A stretch of 33,747 nt of DNA from Candidatus Zambryskibacteria bacterium RIFCSPLOWO2_01_FULL_35_19 (GCA_001825335.1 MHWA01000020.1:1-33747), one strand, 5' to 3'; numbered from the stretch's first letter, positions 14,619-24,384 are shown. Numbers and translations: made by a program. Notes: a model not told the origin generated them from the letters alone.

Positions 14619-15854
14619 TTAGCGCCATTTGGTTTCTTTTGCAAAGGCCACATTGTATAGAGCCTTAAGCATCCAAAAAGGAGCAATAAGAGTGTAAAGT
14701 AAAATAAAAAGAATACTGTCCAAACCGAATTTAGTTTTTTCTTCAGCCAATTTGCGAGCAGTGACAATCATAAAAATCGTTCCCACCACAGCAATAATAG
14801 ATACGAAAACAATTAAATTAGTATTGATATAAAATAAATCAAAATTAAATTTTGGAAACGATAAGCCAATGGTTGCAATTTTTTTTATAGCGACAATAAG
14901 AGAACTAAACCAATCAAAAACAATAGCTCCAAAAAAATACAAGGTGGAAAAGAAAGAAAAACCCGCAGCTGGCAAAACTATTATCCCCAAATGTCCATAT
15001 TGTAACTTAAAAAACATATCCCTATGATCAATAGCATTTTGCAAAAAACCGTAAGCCCAACGCAAACGCTGTTTAAAAAGAGTCTTAATAGTATTAGGGG
15101 CCACAGTATAAACAAAAGCGTCATGGACATTACCAATCTTCAAGCCATTTCTTTGCATTCTCATAGCAATCTCAATATCTTCGGTATTGTAAGCGTGACG
15201 ATAATGACCTATCTTATCAAATACTGACTTACGAAAAATGGAAAATGGGCCGGGGGTAATATAAAGAGCATTTAGATGATAAAAAACTTTTTTTAAAAAG
15301 ATACCAAAAATATATTCACCTTTTTGGATAAAACCTAAGATGCCTTTTGGTTCAAATATTTTTATAGATGGGGTAACAGCCATCATTTCTCTATCTTCAA
15401 ATTTAGCCACAATCCTTTTTAAGGCCTCTGGATGAACATAAGAGTCAGCATCAAGACAGCCCACTAATTCTGTATCTATAGAACACAAAGCATAATTAAG
15501 AGCAGTATATTTGCCACCATTTTCCTTCCTTAAAAGTTTGACTTGTTTATTGCGAGCAAATCTTTGGACAACTTTCCAAGTATTGTCGGTGCTACCATCA
15601 TCGACAACAATAATAGAAAGTTTATCTTTAGGATAATTAATTTTTAAGAGAGAAAAAATAGTCTTAAGAATAGTATTTTCTTCATTCCAAGCAGGCACTA
15701 TAATAGAGACACTGGGCCACTTTTTAGGCATTTTTAATATTGATAACTTATGCTCTCTATCTCTAGATTCAAAATAAGTAATCAAAAAAAACACTTCTAG
15801 ATACAAAGCTATAAAAAGAAAAATATGAGTTATAATCTCTGATGTTATATGCAT
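14619..15854 (-). CDS. Family 2 glycosyltransferase, membrane-bound processive type
   Basis: This 411-aa enzyme resembles poly-N-acetylglucosamine, hyaluronan or cellulose synthases of GT2. An N-terminal membrane helix (residues about 8-28) is followed by the catalytic domain: VSIIVPAWNEENTI, VVDDGSTDNTW (first Asp pair), GCLDADSYV (DxD, metal and UDP-sugar binding), YNTEDIEIAMRM (catalytic base region) and QRLRWAYGF (QxxRW, acceptor-end binding). Three or more C-terminal helices would form the extrusion channel. The sugar is unknown. It likely makes a surface polysaccharide. The nearest promoter candidate on the minus strand is a weak TATAGT box about 25-35 nt upstream. Confidence 0.88.
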   Translation of the reverse strand: MHITSEIITHIFLFIALYLEVFFLITYFESRDREHKLSILKMPKKWPSVSIIVPAWNEENTILKTIFSLLKINYPKDKLSIIVVDDGSTDNTWKVVQRFARNKQVKLLRKENGGKYTALNYALCSIDTELVGCLDADSYVHPEALKRIVAKFEDREMMAVTPSIKIFEPKGILGFIQKGEYIFGIFLKKVFYHLNALYITPGPFSIFRKSVFDKIGHYRHAYNTEDIEIAMRMQRNGLKIGNVHDAFVYTVAPNTIKTLFKQRLRWAYGFLQNAIDHRDMFFKLQYGHLGIIVLPAAGFSFFSTLYFFGAIVFDWFSSLIVAIKKIATIGLSFPKFNFDLFYINTNLIVFVSIIAVVGTIFMIVTARKLAEEKTKFGLDSILFILLYTLIAPFWMLKALYNVAFAKETKWR

Positions 15855-15905
15855 CTACAATGAATTAACTGAACTATATTTGAATAATAATATATTTTTT
15901 GAAAA

Positions 15906-17048
15906 TTAGCGAATTTTGGCCTTATAGATTTCGATAGTTTTTTGTTCTAGTTTTTTATGCATTAAATCAACTTCACCCGAAGCTAAAGTTTTTTCTAACG
16001 AACGATAAACAATTCGATAAGTATAACTTACTGTATCTTTGCCAAACCTGTTTTCATCTTCATATTTATCAATCAATTTTACTTCTTCAATCATATCTTC
16101 TCCAACTGTCTCACGAATCAAATCAAAATAATTATTTGGCACAAAGCTTTTATTTACTAAAAAGGAAATGTCTCTAGTTGCTGGCGGATATTTACTAACT
16201 TCTTTATATTTTTGGTCAAGATGGAGTTGTTTTTTGACCCTCTCGTCTTCTGACCAAAGTAAACGGATATCCGGTAAAGACATACTGACTATGGCTAATC
16301 TCTCTAGTCCAAAGCCAAAAGCCCAACCGGTATAATTTTTTGAATCAACCCCTAGTTTTTCTAAAACAGTTCCTTTAACGACACCGCAACCAACCACTTC
16401 TACCCATTTACCTTCAATTTCAACTTCCATTTCTAAAGATGGGTCCGTATAAGGGAAAGTATCTTTGTTTAATCGATATTTAATATCAGGTCCAAATACA
16501 GCAATAGCAATATTTCCAAGTGCTTCTTCCAAATCTTTTTGTCCAATTGTTCCTAAATCTTTTGGTATTAAATACCAGCCATCTATTTGGTGAAAGACAT
16601 TCATATGATTGCGGTCAATCTCATCTTTGCGATAAACTTTACCAAAACTAAAACACCCCACTGGCTCATTTTTAGCAATACGCTTTTTTATTTCGGAATC
16701 CATTAAATAGTAATACCAACAAACAGTAGTGTGGGTGCGCAAAATGTTTTTATCATCTACATAATAAGTATCAGATTTGCTTCTAGCAGGATGGTCCATT
16801 GGAAAATCAAACAAATCAAAACTTACATCGGCAGGCACAATTTCTGGAGTCTTGATAATATTCAAATTTTTAAAATATGTGCTACTAACAATACGATGGA
16901 CAATTTCAGCAATAGGACTATCTTCGGAACGAGAAAGATCGGGCATACTCAAATAACGCTTCATTCGCAAAGCATCGGCATCTTGTCTTTTTTCTAAATT
17001 CTTTAATAATTCTTTTTCTTCTTCGGTTGAAATAATTTGTTCTTTCAT
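15906..17048 (-). CDS. pheS: Single-chain phenylalanyl-tRNA synthetase of mitochondrial type
   Basis: This 380-aa enzyme joins the PheRS alpha catalytic core to an FDX-ACB anticodon-binding domain. Class II motifs are visible: FPMDHPARSKSDTYY, LRTHTTVCWYYYL, the motif 2 region GKVYRKDEIDRNHMNVFHQ, WVEVVGCGVV and the motif 3 region WAFGFGLERLAI. Residues about 288-380 (YPPATRDISFLV, EEVKLIDKYEDENRFGK, YTYRIVYRSLEKTL) look like the FDX-ACB domain of human mitochondrial FARS2 or the end of bacterial PheT. Bacterial PheS normally lacks this domain and needs PheT, which is not in the window. TAGAAT ends 9 nt before the ATG, so the message is probably leaderless. Confidence 0.88.
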   Translation of the reverse strand: MKEQIISTEEEKELLKNLEKRQDADALRMKRYLSMPDLSRSEDSPIAEIVHRIVSSTYFKNLNIIKTPEIVPADVSFDLFDFPMDHPARSKSDTYYVDDKNILRTHTTVCWYYYLMDSEIKKRIAKNEPVGCFSFGKVYRKDEIDRNHMNVFHQIDGWYLIPKDLGTIGQKDLEEALGNIAIAVFGPDIKYRLNKDTFPYTDPSLEMEVEIEGKWVEVVGCGVVKGTVLEKLGVDSKNYTGWAFGFGLERLAIVSMSLPDIRLLWSEDERVKKQLHLDQKYKEVSKYPPATRDISFLVNKSFVPNNYFDLIRETVGEDMIEEVKLIDKYEDENRFGKDTVSYTYRIVYRSLEKTLASGEVDLMHKKLEQKTIEIYKAKIR

Positions 17049-17057
17049 AATTACTCT

Positions 17058-17063
17058 ATTCTA
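17058..17063 (-). promoter_or_regulatory. -10 box of the PheRS gene, leaderless type
   Basis: TAGAAT on the minus strand ends 9 nt before the ATG at 17048. Confidence 0.5.
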
Positions 17064-17133
17064 AATAAAATCGTGTTAAAATTCAACAACAAAATAAATC
17101 CGACAAGATATAGCAAATAAGATAAAAATTTGC

Positions 17134-17139
17134 TATAAT
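17134..17139 (+). promoter_or_regulatory. Extended -10 box of gyrB
   Basis: TTTGCTATAAT identical in form to those at 3756 and 8716. The ATG lies 45 nt downstream, so gyrB would have a leader of about 39 nt containing AGAAGG far from the start. Confidence 0.6.
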
Positions 17140-17184
17140 AAGAAGGTAGAATTATATAAAAAGTTTTAATATTATTGTTTAATA

Positions 17185-19284
17185 ATGGCTAAAAATAAGG
17201 TTGAAAAAAAAGACTTTAAACCCAAAAAGTCAGGCAGTTATAGTGCCGAGTCTATTACTGTTTTAGAAGGACTAGAGCCAGTGCGCCGAAGGCCGGGAAT
17301 GTATATAGGAACTACAGGACCTGATGGACTTCATCATTTGGTGACCGAAATCTTTGATAACTCTCGCGATGAGGCGATGGGCGGTTTTGCTAACAGAGTA
17401 GAAATTGCTTTCTTGCCGGATAATTATATTCGAGTAACTGATAATGGCCGAGGTATCCCAGTTGATATTCACAAACAAACCAAAGTTTCTGCTCTTGAAA
17501 CGATTATGACCACTCTTCACGCTGGAGGTAAATTTGGAGGAGACGGATATAAAGTTTCCGGCGGTCTTCATGGAGTAGGAGCTTCTGTAGTAAATGCTCT
17601 TTCTATTTTTATGCGTGTTGAAGTATACAAAGATGGCGGTATCTATGTTCAAGAATATTCAAAAGGCAAAAGAAAAGCTGCTGTTAAAAAAATAGGTAAT
17701 TCTAAAGAGCATGGGACCATTATTACTTTTAAACCAGATATAGAAATATTTAAAAACATAGACCTTGATTTTAATAGAGTGGTCCACCATATGAGACAGC
17801 AAGCTTACTTGGTCAAAGGTCTTAAAATATCAGTTTTAGATCTTAGAGAAGTTAAAACAAAAATCAAAGAAACTGAAATTATTTATTTAAAAGATTTAAA
17901 AATTGAAGCTCCTTCAATGACTTTCAAATTTGATGGGGGGCTCACTTCTTTAATTAAATTTTATAATCACAATCAAAAACCAATCCACAAAAACATTTTT
18001 TATGTTGAAAAAATGACCAATGAGTCAAGTGGGGAATCAGTAGAAGTAGCTCTTCAATATGTCAATGATATTACTGCTCGTATTATGCCTTTTGCTAATA
18101 ATATCTATCAAAGCGAGGGAGGAACTCACATAACCGGCTTTAAAACTGCCCTAACCAGAACTTTAAATAATTATGCTAAGAAAAATAATATTACCAAAAA
18201 TGGTGAAGATGCTTTTACTGGAGATGATGTTTTAGAAGGATTGACAGTGGTAGTTTCAGTCAAACTGCGAGAGATACAATTTGAGGGACAAACTAAAGCT
18301 AAACTTGGAAGTGTTGAAGCACGAGGAATGGTAGAATCTGTTTTTGGAGAAGCTTTTGATATATTTCTAGAAGAAAATCCAGAAGATGCTAAGGCTATCA
18401 TAAATAAAGTAGTCTTAGCTTTACGCGCCCGCAAAGCCGCTAAAGCCGCTAAAGACTCTATTTTGAGAAAAGGGGCTTTAGAAGGGATGACTTTACCAGG
18501 CAAACTTGCTGACTGCCAAAGCAAATCAGCTGAAGAGTCAGAACTCTTTATTGTAGAGGGAGATTCAGCTGGTGGTACCGCTAAAACAGGAAGAGATAGA
18601 AAAACCCAAGCTATACTACCACTTCGTGGCAAAATTTTAAACATTGAAAGAGCTCGGCTTGATCGTATGCTAGCGTCAGAACAAATTAAAAATTTGGTTG
18701 TTGCTCTCGGCACTGCCATTGGAGACACTTTTGATATTGAAAAACTTCGCTATCATAAAGTGATTATCGCAACCGATGCCGATGTTGATGGTGCCCACAT
18801 TCGCACCCTTATTTTGACTTTGCTTTATCGTTATTTCCGACCACTTATTGATGGTGGATACATTTACATCGCTCAACCGCCACTTTATAAAATAAAAAAA
18901 GGGAAAGAAATTTTCTATGCTTATAGTGATGATGAAAAAGCTAAAATAATTGGCCGTCCCAGTGCCGATATTGAGGATTTTGAAAACATACCCGATGCCG
19001 ATGTTGAAATAGAAGAAGAAAGTGAAAATAACGCCGTTCAAACAAAGACAACTTCGGCAGCGGGACGCAAAATCTCTGTCCAGCGCTACAAAGGTCTCGG
19101 TGAAATGAATGCTGAAGAACTTTGGGAGACCACCATGGATCCATCTCGTCGAATTCTAAAACAAATTAATGTAATAGAGGCTTCAGAAGCTGATGATATA
19201 TTTGATGTCTTAATGGGTTCAGATGTCCCTTCTAGAAAGAGTTTTATTCAATCCAACGCCAAACTCGCCACCCTTGATATTTAA
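17185..19284 (+). CDS. gyrB: DNA gyrase subunit B (type IIA topoisomerase ATPase subunit)
   Basis: This 699-aa protein provides ATP binding and the TOPRIM domain for gyrase, which introduces negative supercoils. The N-terminal GHKL ATPase has LEGLEPVRRRPGMYIG, EIFDNSRDEA (with Asn for Mg-ATP), DNGRGIPVD and GGLHGVGASVVNALS. The TOPRIM domain has VEGDSAGGTAKTGRDR and ATDADVDGAHIRTL. The C-terminal QRYKGLGEMNAEELWETTMD is diagnostic for the GyrB/ParE tail. A lysine-rich N-terminal extension of about 20 residues precedes the ATPase fold. ParE is possible, but the PLRGKILNIE and tail sequences favour GyrB. It converges on thrS with only 12 nt between stops. Confidence 0.92.
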   Translation: MAKNKVEKKDFKPKKSGSYSAESITVLEGLEPVRRRPGMYIGTTGPDGLHHLVTEIFDNSRDEAMGGFANRVEIAFLPDNYIRVTDNGRGIPVDIHKQTKVSALETIMTTLHAGGKFGGDGYKVSGGLHGVGASVVNALSIFMRVEVYKDGGIYVQEYSKGKRKAAVKKIGNSKEHGTIITFKPDIEIFKNIDLDFNRVVHHMRQQAYLVKGLKISVLDLREVKTKIKETEIIYLKDLKIEAPSMTFKFDGGLTSLIKFYNHNQKPIHKNIFYVEKMTNESSGESVEVALQYVNDITARIMPFANNIYQSEGGTHITGFKTALTRTLNNYAKKNNITKNGEDAFTGDDVLEGLTVVVSVKLREIQFEGQTKAKLGSVEARGMVESVFGEAFDIFLEENPEDAKAIINKVVLALRARKAAKAAKDSILRKGALEGMTLPGKLADCQSKSAEESELFIVEGDSAGGTAKTGRDRKTQAILPLRGKILNIERARLDRMLASEQIKNLVVALGTAIGDTFDIEKLRYHKVIIATDADVDGAHIRTLILTLLYRYFRPLIDGGYIYIAQPPLYKIKKGKEIFYAYSDDEKAKIIGRPSADIEDFENIPDADVEIEEESENNAVQTKTTSAAGRKISVQRYKGLGEMNAEELWETTMDPSRRILKQINVIEASEADDIFDVLMGSDVPSRKSFIQSNAKLATLDI

Positions 19285-19296
19285 CGTCCCGCTTCT

Positions 19297-21126
19297 TTAT
19301 TTCTTATCCTTAATTTCTTTTTGGAAAAGATTGAGTAATTTTTCAATAGAGAAAAGACCAACCTTTTCAGTGCGAGATTCTAAAGTTATTTCTTTTGATT
19401 CAACTTCCTTATCACCAATCACTAAAAGATAAGGATTTTTTTGTTGTTTAGCATAGTGTATTTTTTTACCTAAACTTTCATTTGATTCATCTACTTCTGC
19501 TCTAATCCCTTCTGTTTTTAATATCTCAAAAACTTCTCTAGCATATTCAAAATGATTTTCCCCAATTGGCAAAATTTTAACTTGCACCGGTGAGAGCCAG
19601 AGCGGGAACGCGCCAGCATAGTGTTCAATTAAAAGACCTATAAATCTTTCAAAAGAGCCAAACAAAGCTCTATGAAGCATATAAGGTCTTTCATTTTTTC
19701 CTTTTTCATTAACAAATAACATATCAAACCTTTCTGGTAAATTAAAATCAAATTGAAGAGTAGAACATTGCCATTCTCTGCCAATAACGTCTTTTATTTT
19801 AAAATCTAACTTAGGACCATAAAAAGCGGCTTCACCTATTTCTTCAGTAAAATCAAGTTTTTTCTCTTTAGCCACTTTTCGTAAAACTTCTTCGGTAAAT
19901 TTCCAACCAAGGTCATTGCCTGCATATTTTTCCTTATCATTTGGATCTCTTAAAGATAAATAGACTTTTACATCTTTCATCTCAAAACCAAAAGATTTGT
20001 ACATAAAAAGTGTAAAATCTATAACTTTTTTTAATTCATCTTCCACTTGATCTTTTCGGCAAATAATATGAGCATCGTCTTGAGTAAAGCCACGAACTCT
20101 GGTTAGGCCAGAAAGTTCTCCTTTTTTTTCAAATCTATAAACGGTGCCACATTCGGCCCAGCACATAGGCAAATCTCTATAAGATTTTGGATTATTTTTA
20201 TAAATTTCTACATGAAAAGGACAATTCATCGGCTTTAAAAGATATTCTTCGGAAACTTCCACTTTTTTATTTTTTTGCTTATCTTCAAGAGTTTGACCAG
20301 CTTCCATCGGTGGATACATTGATTTATTATAAAAACCCCAATGTCCCGATGTCTCCCAAAGTATTCTATTTCCTATATGAGGAGTCCTAACTAAATCATA
20401 ACCATTTTCTAAATGTTTCTGATACCAAAAATCTTCAATAATCCTCCAAAGTAAAGCTCCTTTAGGATGCCATAGAGGTAGACCAACACCAACCATTTCA
20501 TCTATATGGAAAAGATCAAGTTCTTTACCAAGCTTTCTATGATCTCTTTTTTTGGCTTCTTCTTGATTTTGGATATATTTTTCTAGTTCATCTTTTGATT
20601 CAAAAGCCAAACCATAAATACGAGTGAGCATTTTGTTTTTTTCATCCCCCCGCCAATATGCTCCAGCAACACGATCTAATTTCCAAGAGCCATCTTTTAT
20701 ATCCTTGTTAGGTTTATCAGAATGACCCCCAACACAAAGATCAGTAAATTTACCAAAAGTATAAAAAGTTATCTTGCTTGCCTTAAGCCTAGTCGAAGGG
20801 TCTTCTTTTTCTAAATCTTCTATAAGTTCTAGTTTGTATTGATTATCTTTAAAAAATTCTTTAGCTTCTTTACTAGAAACTTCTTTTTCTTCAAACTTAT
20901 CCCAACTTGGCAGAATTTCTTTCATTTTTATTTCAATTTTTTCTAAATCTTCCTCTTTTATAGGAGATTTAAATTCAAAATCATAATAAAATCCATTTTC
21001 AATAACAGGTCCAATGGTTGGCTTAGCTTCGGGGTAAATTTCCAAAACAGCTGCCGCCAAAAGATGCGCCAATGAATGTCTTATTTTATTTACTTTGATT
21101 TTATCTTGATTTTCTTGCTTTGACAT
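19297..21126 (-). CDS. thrS: Threonyl-tRNA synthetase lacking the TGS domain
   Basis: This 609-aa class II synthetase starts directly at the editing domain (RHSLAHLLAAAV, the HxxxH half of the editing site, with DLCVGGH as the CxxxH half). The N-terminal TGS domain of E. coli ThrRS is missing. The catalytic core has LLKPMNCPFH (zinc cysteine), YRFEKKGELSGLTRVRGFTQ (motif 2) and RALFGSFERFIGLL (motif 3), followed by the HGTP anticodon-binding domain. DPSTRLKASK (about residues 110-119) interrupts the segment leading into TFGKFTDLC and is encoded by a palindromic repeat relative. It lies 9 nt downstream of dnaE and is probably co-transcribed. Confidence 0.95.
   Translation of the reverse strand: MSKQENQDKIKVNKIRHSLAHLLAAAVLEIYPEAKPTIGPVIENGFYYDFEFKSPIKEEDLEKIEIKMKEILPSWDKFEEKEVSSKEAKEFFKDNQYKLELIEDLEKEDPSTRLKASKITFYTFGKFTDLCVGGHSDKPNKDIKDGSWKLDRVAGAYWRGDEKNKMLTRIYGLAFESKDELEKYIQNQEEAKKRDHRKLGKELDLFHIDEMVGVGLPLWHPKGALLWRIIEDFWYQKHLENGYDLVRTPHIGNRILWETSGHWGFYNKSMYPPMEAGQTLEDKQKNKKVEVSEEYLLKPMNCPFHVEIYKNNPKSYRDLPMCWAECGTVYRFEKKGELSGLTRVRGFTQDDAHIICRKDQVEDELKKVIDFTLFMYKSFGFEMKDVKVYLSLRDPNDKEKYAGNDLGWKFTEEVLRKVAKEKKLDFTEEIGEAAFYGPKLDFKIKDVIGREWQCSTLQFDFNLPERFDMLFVNEKGKNERPYMLHRALFGSFERFIGLLIEHYAGAFPLWLSPVQVKILPIGENHFEYAREVFEILKTEGIRAEVDESNESLGKKIHYAKQQKNPYLLVIGDKEVESKEITLESRTEKVGLFSIEKLLNLFQKEIKDKK
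20773..20805 (-). repeat. Repeat (family E) inside thrS
   Basis: The coding strand reads CCTTCGACTAGGCTTAAGG then CAAG, sharing the CYTTCGAC...CTCAGGNCAAG plan with the copy in smc (28945-28973) and used in the same reading phase (D-P-S-T versus D-L-S-T). It encodes the extra segment of ThrRS. Confidence 0.5.
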
Positions 21127-21135
21127 AATTAAATA

Positions 21136-24100
21136 CTACAACTTCTTAGCTTTTTCGGCAATTAAAGATTTTTCTCCATTACGGATAGAGACCCGACCTT
21201 TGATAACCACACATTCATCTAGAGTAAAAATTTCATTAAATTCTTTCAAAACTTTAGGGAAAACCACTACTTCAATTTTATCATTTAAATCAACAAATTT
21301 GATAAAAAGCATTTTTTCTCCATTTTTGGTTAATATATCTCTAATATTTTCTATAATACCTCCAACTACCACTAGCTCATCTTTTTTACTTTTTTCTTTT
21401 ATGTTTTTTATATTATTTTTTTGGTTTAAGAGCTTATCTTTAAATTCATCTAATGGGTTGCCAGAAACATAAAGTCCTAAAAGTTCTTTTTCCCAAGAAA
21501 GTTTATCTTTAAAAGTGATTGCTTTAGAAGGTTTTAAGTAAATAGGAGAATAACCTTTAGAAGAAGAGAGTAAGGTAAATAAAGAATCTTGATTTTTATT
21601 TATAGAAACTTCTTTATTGTATTCTAGCAAAGTATCTGTATTTGAAAGCAAAAGACTGCGTTCGCCAAAAGCATCTAAGCTACCACTTTTTATGAGGGCT
21701 TCTAAAGATTTTTTATTTAAATTTCTGTCTTGTATTCTAATCAAAAAATCTTCTAACGATTTAAATTTTCCTTTCTCTTTTCGTTCAGCAGTTATAATAT
21801 GCGAAATACCTTCTCCAAAGTTTTTGATGGTAGTTAAACCAAATCTTATAGTTTCTCCTCCTGCTTTTAATTCTTCTTCACTTTTTTTAACGAGAGTAAA
21901 ATCAGAAAAACTTTCATTTATATCTGGCGGAAGTATTTCAATTCCCATTCTTTTGCATTCAGCAATTGAGATAGCCACCTTTTCAGTATCACCAGATTCA
22001 GCAGATAGAACTGCGCGCATATATTCGCCGGGGTAATTTGCTTTCAAATAGGCAGTTTGATATGCAACACGACCATAAGAGACCGAGTGAGCTTTATTAA
22101 AACCATAGGAAGCAAAGGGTTCTATCCATTTCCATACTTCTTTAGCTTTTTTCTCCGACCATTTGGAATGTTCTATGCAACCTGCAATAAATTTCTCCCT
22201 CTGTTTTTCCATTTCTTCCGGAATTTTTTTACCAACCGCTTTTCTAAATTTGTCCACTTCGCCCCAAGAATATCCAGCAAGTTTGTGAGCCATCATAAGA
22301 AGGTCATCTTGATAAACTAAAATACCATAAGTTTTTTTAAGAATTGGCTCTAATGCCGGATCAGCGTAAGTAATTTTGCTAGCATCATGCTTACGTTCAA
22401 TATAATTTGGAATAAATTGCATAGGTCCGGGACGATAGAGAGCCACCATAGCGTTGATATCATGAATAGAAGAAGGTTTTAATTCCACCAAAAATCTTGT
22501 CATACCATCACCATTGAGCTGAAATAAATCTTCAGTTTCACCTCTCGCCAACATCTCAAAAGTTTTTTTATCATCAATAGGTATATCATCTGGGTTTAAA
22601 TCTATATTTTTAGTTTTTTTCAAAAGCTTGATAGTCGATGCAATAATAGAAAGATTTTTCAGTCCCAAAAAATCAAATTTCAAAAGACCGGCGCCATTTT
22701 CATCTACACTATACATATCATATTGGGTAATAATCTTACCTTCACCCTTAGGGTCAAACTGGAGGGGAGTAAAATTGGTTAAATCAGAGGGACTTATAAC
22801 CACTCCAGCAGCATGAACTCCGATATGACGAGCACAACCTTCTATTTTCTTTGCCATATCAATTACTTTTTTAGTATCAGCATCTTTTTTATACAACTCT
22901 AAAAGTTCTGGCACTTCATTCATAGCTCTATCAATAGTCATCGGATGACCTTGAGCACCCATAGGAATAAGTTTGGCAATTTTGTCACCAATAGTGTAAG
23001 CAAATCCCAAAGCTCGTGCCGTATCACGAACACTGCCCCGAGCCATCATAGTGCCAAAAGTTCCAATTTGGGCCACTTTATCAGCGCCATATTTTTCTTT
23101 AACATATTCCACCATTTCATCACGCCTATCGTCAGCAAAATCCATATCAATATCTGGAGCAGAAGGTCGGTCTGGATTTAAAAATCTTTCAAAAGGTATT
23201 TCATACTCTAATGGATTTATATTTGTAATATTAGCGGCATAAGTAGTTAGGGAGCCAGAAACTGAACCCCTAATATTAGTTAAAATACCATGAGCGTGAG
23301 CATAATTCATAAGATCAGCTACAACCAAAAAGTATGGGGAATAACCTTTTGTTTTTATAACTTCAAGTTCATATTCTAATCTATTTAAAACTTCTTCATT
23401 TTTTGGTAAATCTCTTTTTTCAAGACCTTCAAAAGCAAGATTTCGTAGCTCATCATCATAACTTCTGCCAGATTCAATTTTTATATTTGGGAAAGCCCAC
23501 TTACCAAGTTCTAGTTCTAAATTACAGAGAGCCGAAATTTTGTGATTGTTAAAAATCGCCTCTGGCATATCTTTAAATCTCTCTTTCATTTCTTCGTCAG
23601 GAAGAAAAGAAAAATCTTCATTTTCATTATCCCAAGATCCTCTGTTTTCACCTTGAGGAGCACCCTGTCCAACAGCCATCAAAGTATCTTTTGCCTCTCT
23701 ATCTTCTGGATTTATATAATAGATATCGTGGGAAGCAACAATTCCGACTTCATTTTCTTTAGCAAAATTAGCCAGCTTTGTCATATATTCATTATGGCCA
23801 GCAAATTCTGGATGTTTAGTTATCTCGATATAGAAATCGCTACTTGTATTGGACTTATCTAATTTACTATTATTATTTTTAAAAATATCTTTATATTTTT
23901 GAATTAATTCTTTAGCTAGTTTTATATTTTTATTTCTCAAGGCAGTAGAAATATCACCATTCCAAGAAGAAGAAATACAAATCAACCCTTCCGAATATTT
24001 TTCTAAAATCTCAAAATCAATCCTCGGTTTGTAATAAAATCCTTCCAAATATGATGCAGTCACTAATTTTAAAAGATTTTTATAACCGATTTCATTTTTA

Positions 24101-24378
24101 CAAAGTAAAACTAAACGAAATCTATCTTTGTCTACTCCCGCTTGCTTGTCAAAACGAGTTCGACTGGCCAAATATGCATCTACCCCAATAATTGGTTTTA
24201 TTCCGGCTTTTTTACATTCCTTATAAAATTCAATAGTTCCATATAAATTGCCGTTGTCAGTCAAAGCCAATGTTTTCATTTCATTTTTTTTGGCTATTTC
24301 TATAAGTTCGGGTATTTTAGGTAAGGCCTGTAGTAGAGAATAGTGAGAGTGAGTGTGTAGATGATTTATTTTAGCCAT
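21136..24378 (-). CDS. dnaE: DNA polymerase III subunit alpha
   Basis: This is the replicative polymerase catalytic subunit (1080 aa). The N-terminal PHP domain begins INHLHTHSHYSLL with its metal-site histidines. The palm carries PDIDMDFADDRRDEMVEYV (first two catalytic Asp) and LLKFDFLGLKNL (third). MVALYRPGPMQFIPNYIERK and YGFNKAHSVSYGRVAYQTAY are family hallmarks, followed by helix-hairpin-helix and an OB fold (VVVGGIIENIRDILTKNG). The ATG at 24378 replaces the track start at 24414 because TATGAT ends 6 nt upstream of it and MAKINHLHTHSHY is the usual N-terminus. thrS follows 9 nt downstream. No exonuclease insertion is seen, so it is DnaE, not PolC. Confidence 0.95.
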   Translation of the reverse strand: MAKINHLHTHSHYSLLQALPKIPELIEIAKKNEMKTLALTDNGNLYGTIEFYKECKKAGIKPIIGVDAYLASRTRFDKQAGVDKDRFRLVLLCKNEIGYKNLLKLVTASYLEGFYYKPRIDFEILEKYSEGLICISSSWNGDISTALRNKNIKLAKELIQKYKDIFKNNNSKLDKSNTSSDFYIEITKHPEFAGHNEYMTKLANFAKENEVGIVASHDIYYINPEDREAKDTLMAVGQGAPQGENRGSWDNENEDFSFLPDEEMKERFKDMPEAIFNNHKISALCNLELELGKWAFPNIKIESGRSYDDELRNLAFEGLEKRDLPKNEEVLNRLEYELEVIKTKGYSPYFLVVADLMNYAHAHGILTNIRGSVSGSLTTYAANITNINPLEYEIPFERFLNPDRPSAPDIDMDFADDRRDEMVEYVKEKYGADKVAQIGTFGTMMARGSVRDTARALGFAYTIGDKIAKLIPMGAQGHPMTIDRAMNEVPELLELYKKDADTKKVIDMAKKIEGCARHIGVHAAGVVISPSDLTNFTPLQFDPKGEGKIITQYDMYSVDENGAGLLKFDFLGLKNLSIIASTIKLLKKTKNIDLNPDDIPIDDKKTFEMLARGETEDLFQLNGDGMTRFLVELKPSSIHDINAMVALYRPGPMQFIPNYIERKHDASKITYADPALEPILKKTYGILVYQDDLLMMAHKLAGYSWGEVDKFRKAVGKKIPEEMEKQREKFIAGCIEHSKWSEKKAKEVWKWIEPFASYGFNKAHSVSYGRVAYQTAYLKANYPGEYMRAVLSAESGDTEKVAISIAECKRMGIEILPPDINESFSDFTLVKKSEEELKAGGETIRFGLTTIKNFGEGISHIITAERKEKGKFKSLEDFLIRIQDRNLNKKSLEALIKSGSLDAFGERSLLLSNTDTLLEYNKEVSINKNQDSLFTLLSSSKGYSPIYLKPSKAITFKDKLSWEKELLGLYVSGNPLDEFKDKLLNQKNNIKNIKEKSKKDELVVVGGIIENIRDILTKNGEKMLFIKFVDLNDKIEVVVFPKVLKEFNEIFTLDECVVIKGRVSIRNGEKSLIAEKAKKL

Positions 24379-24384
24379 ATGGAC

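Noticed and set aside
18171-18728. Minus-strand ORF of 185 aa inside gyrB
   Set aside because: It is a serine-rich shadow of the gyrB coding strand with no family features.
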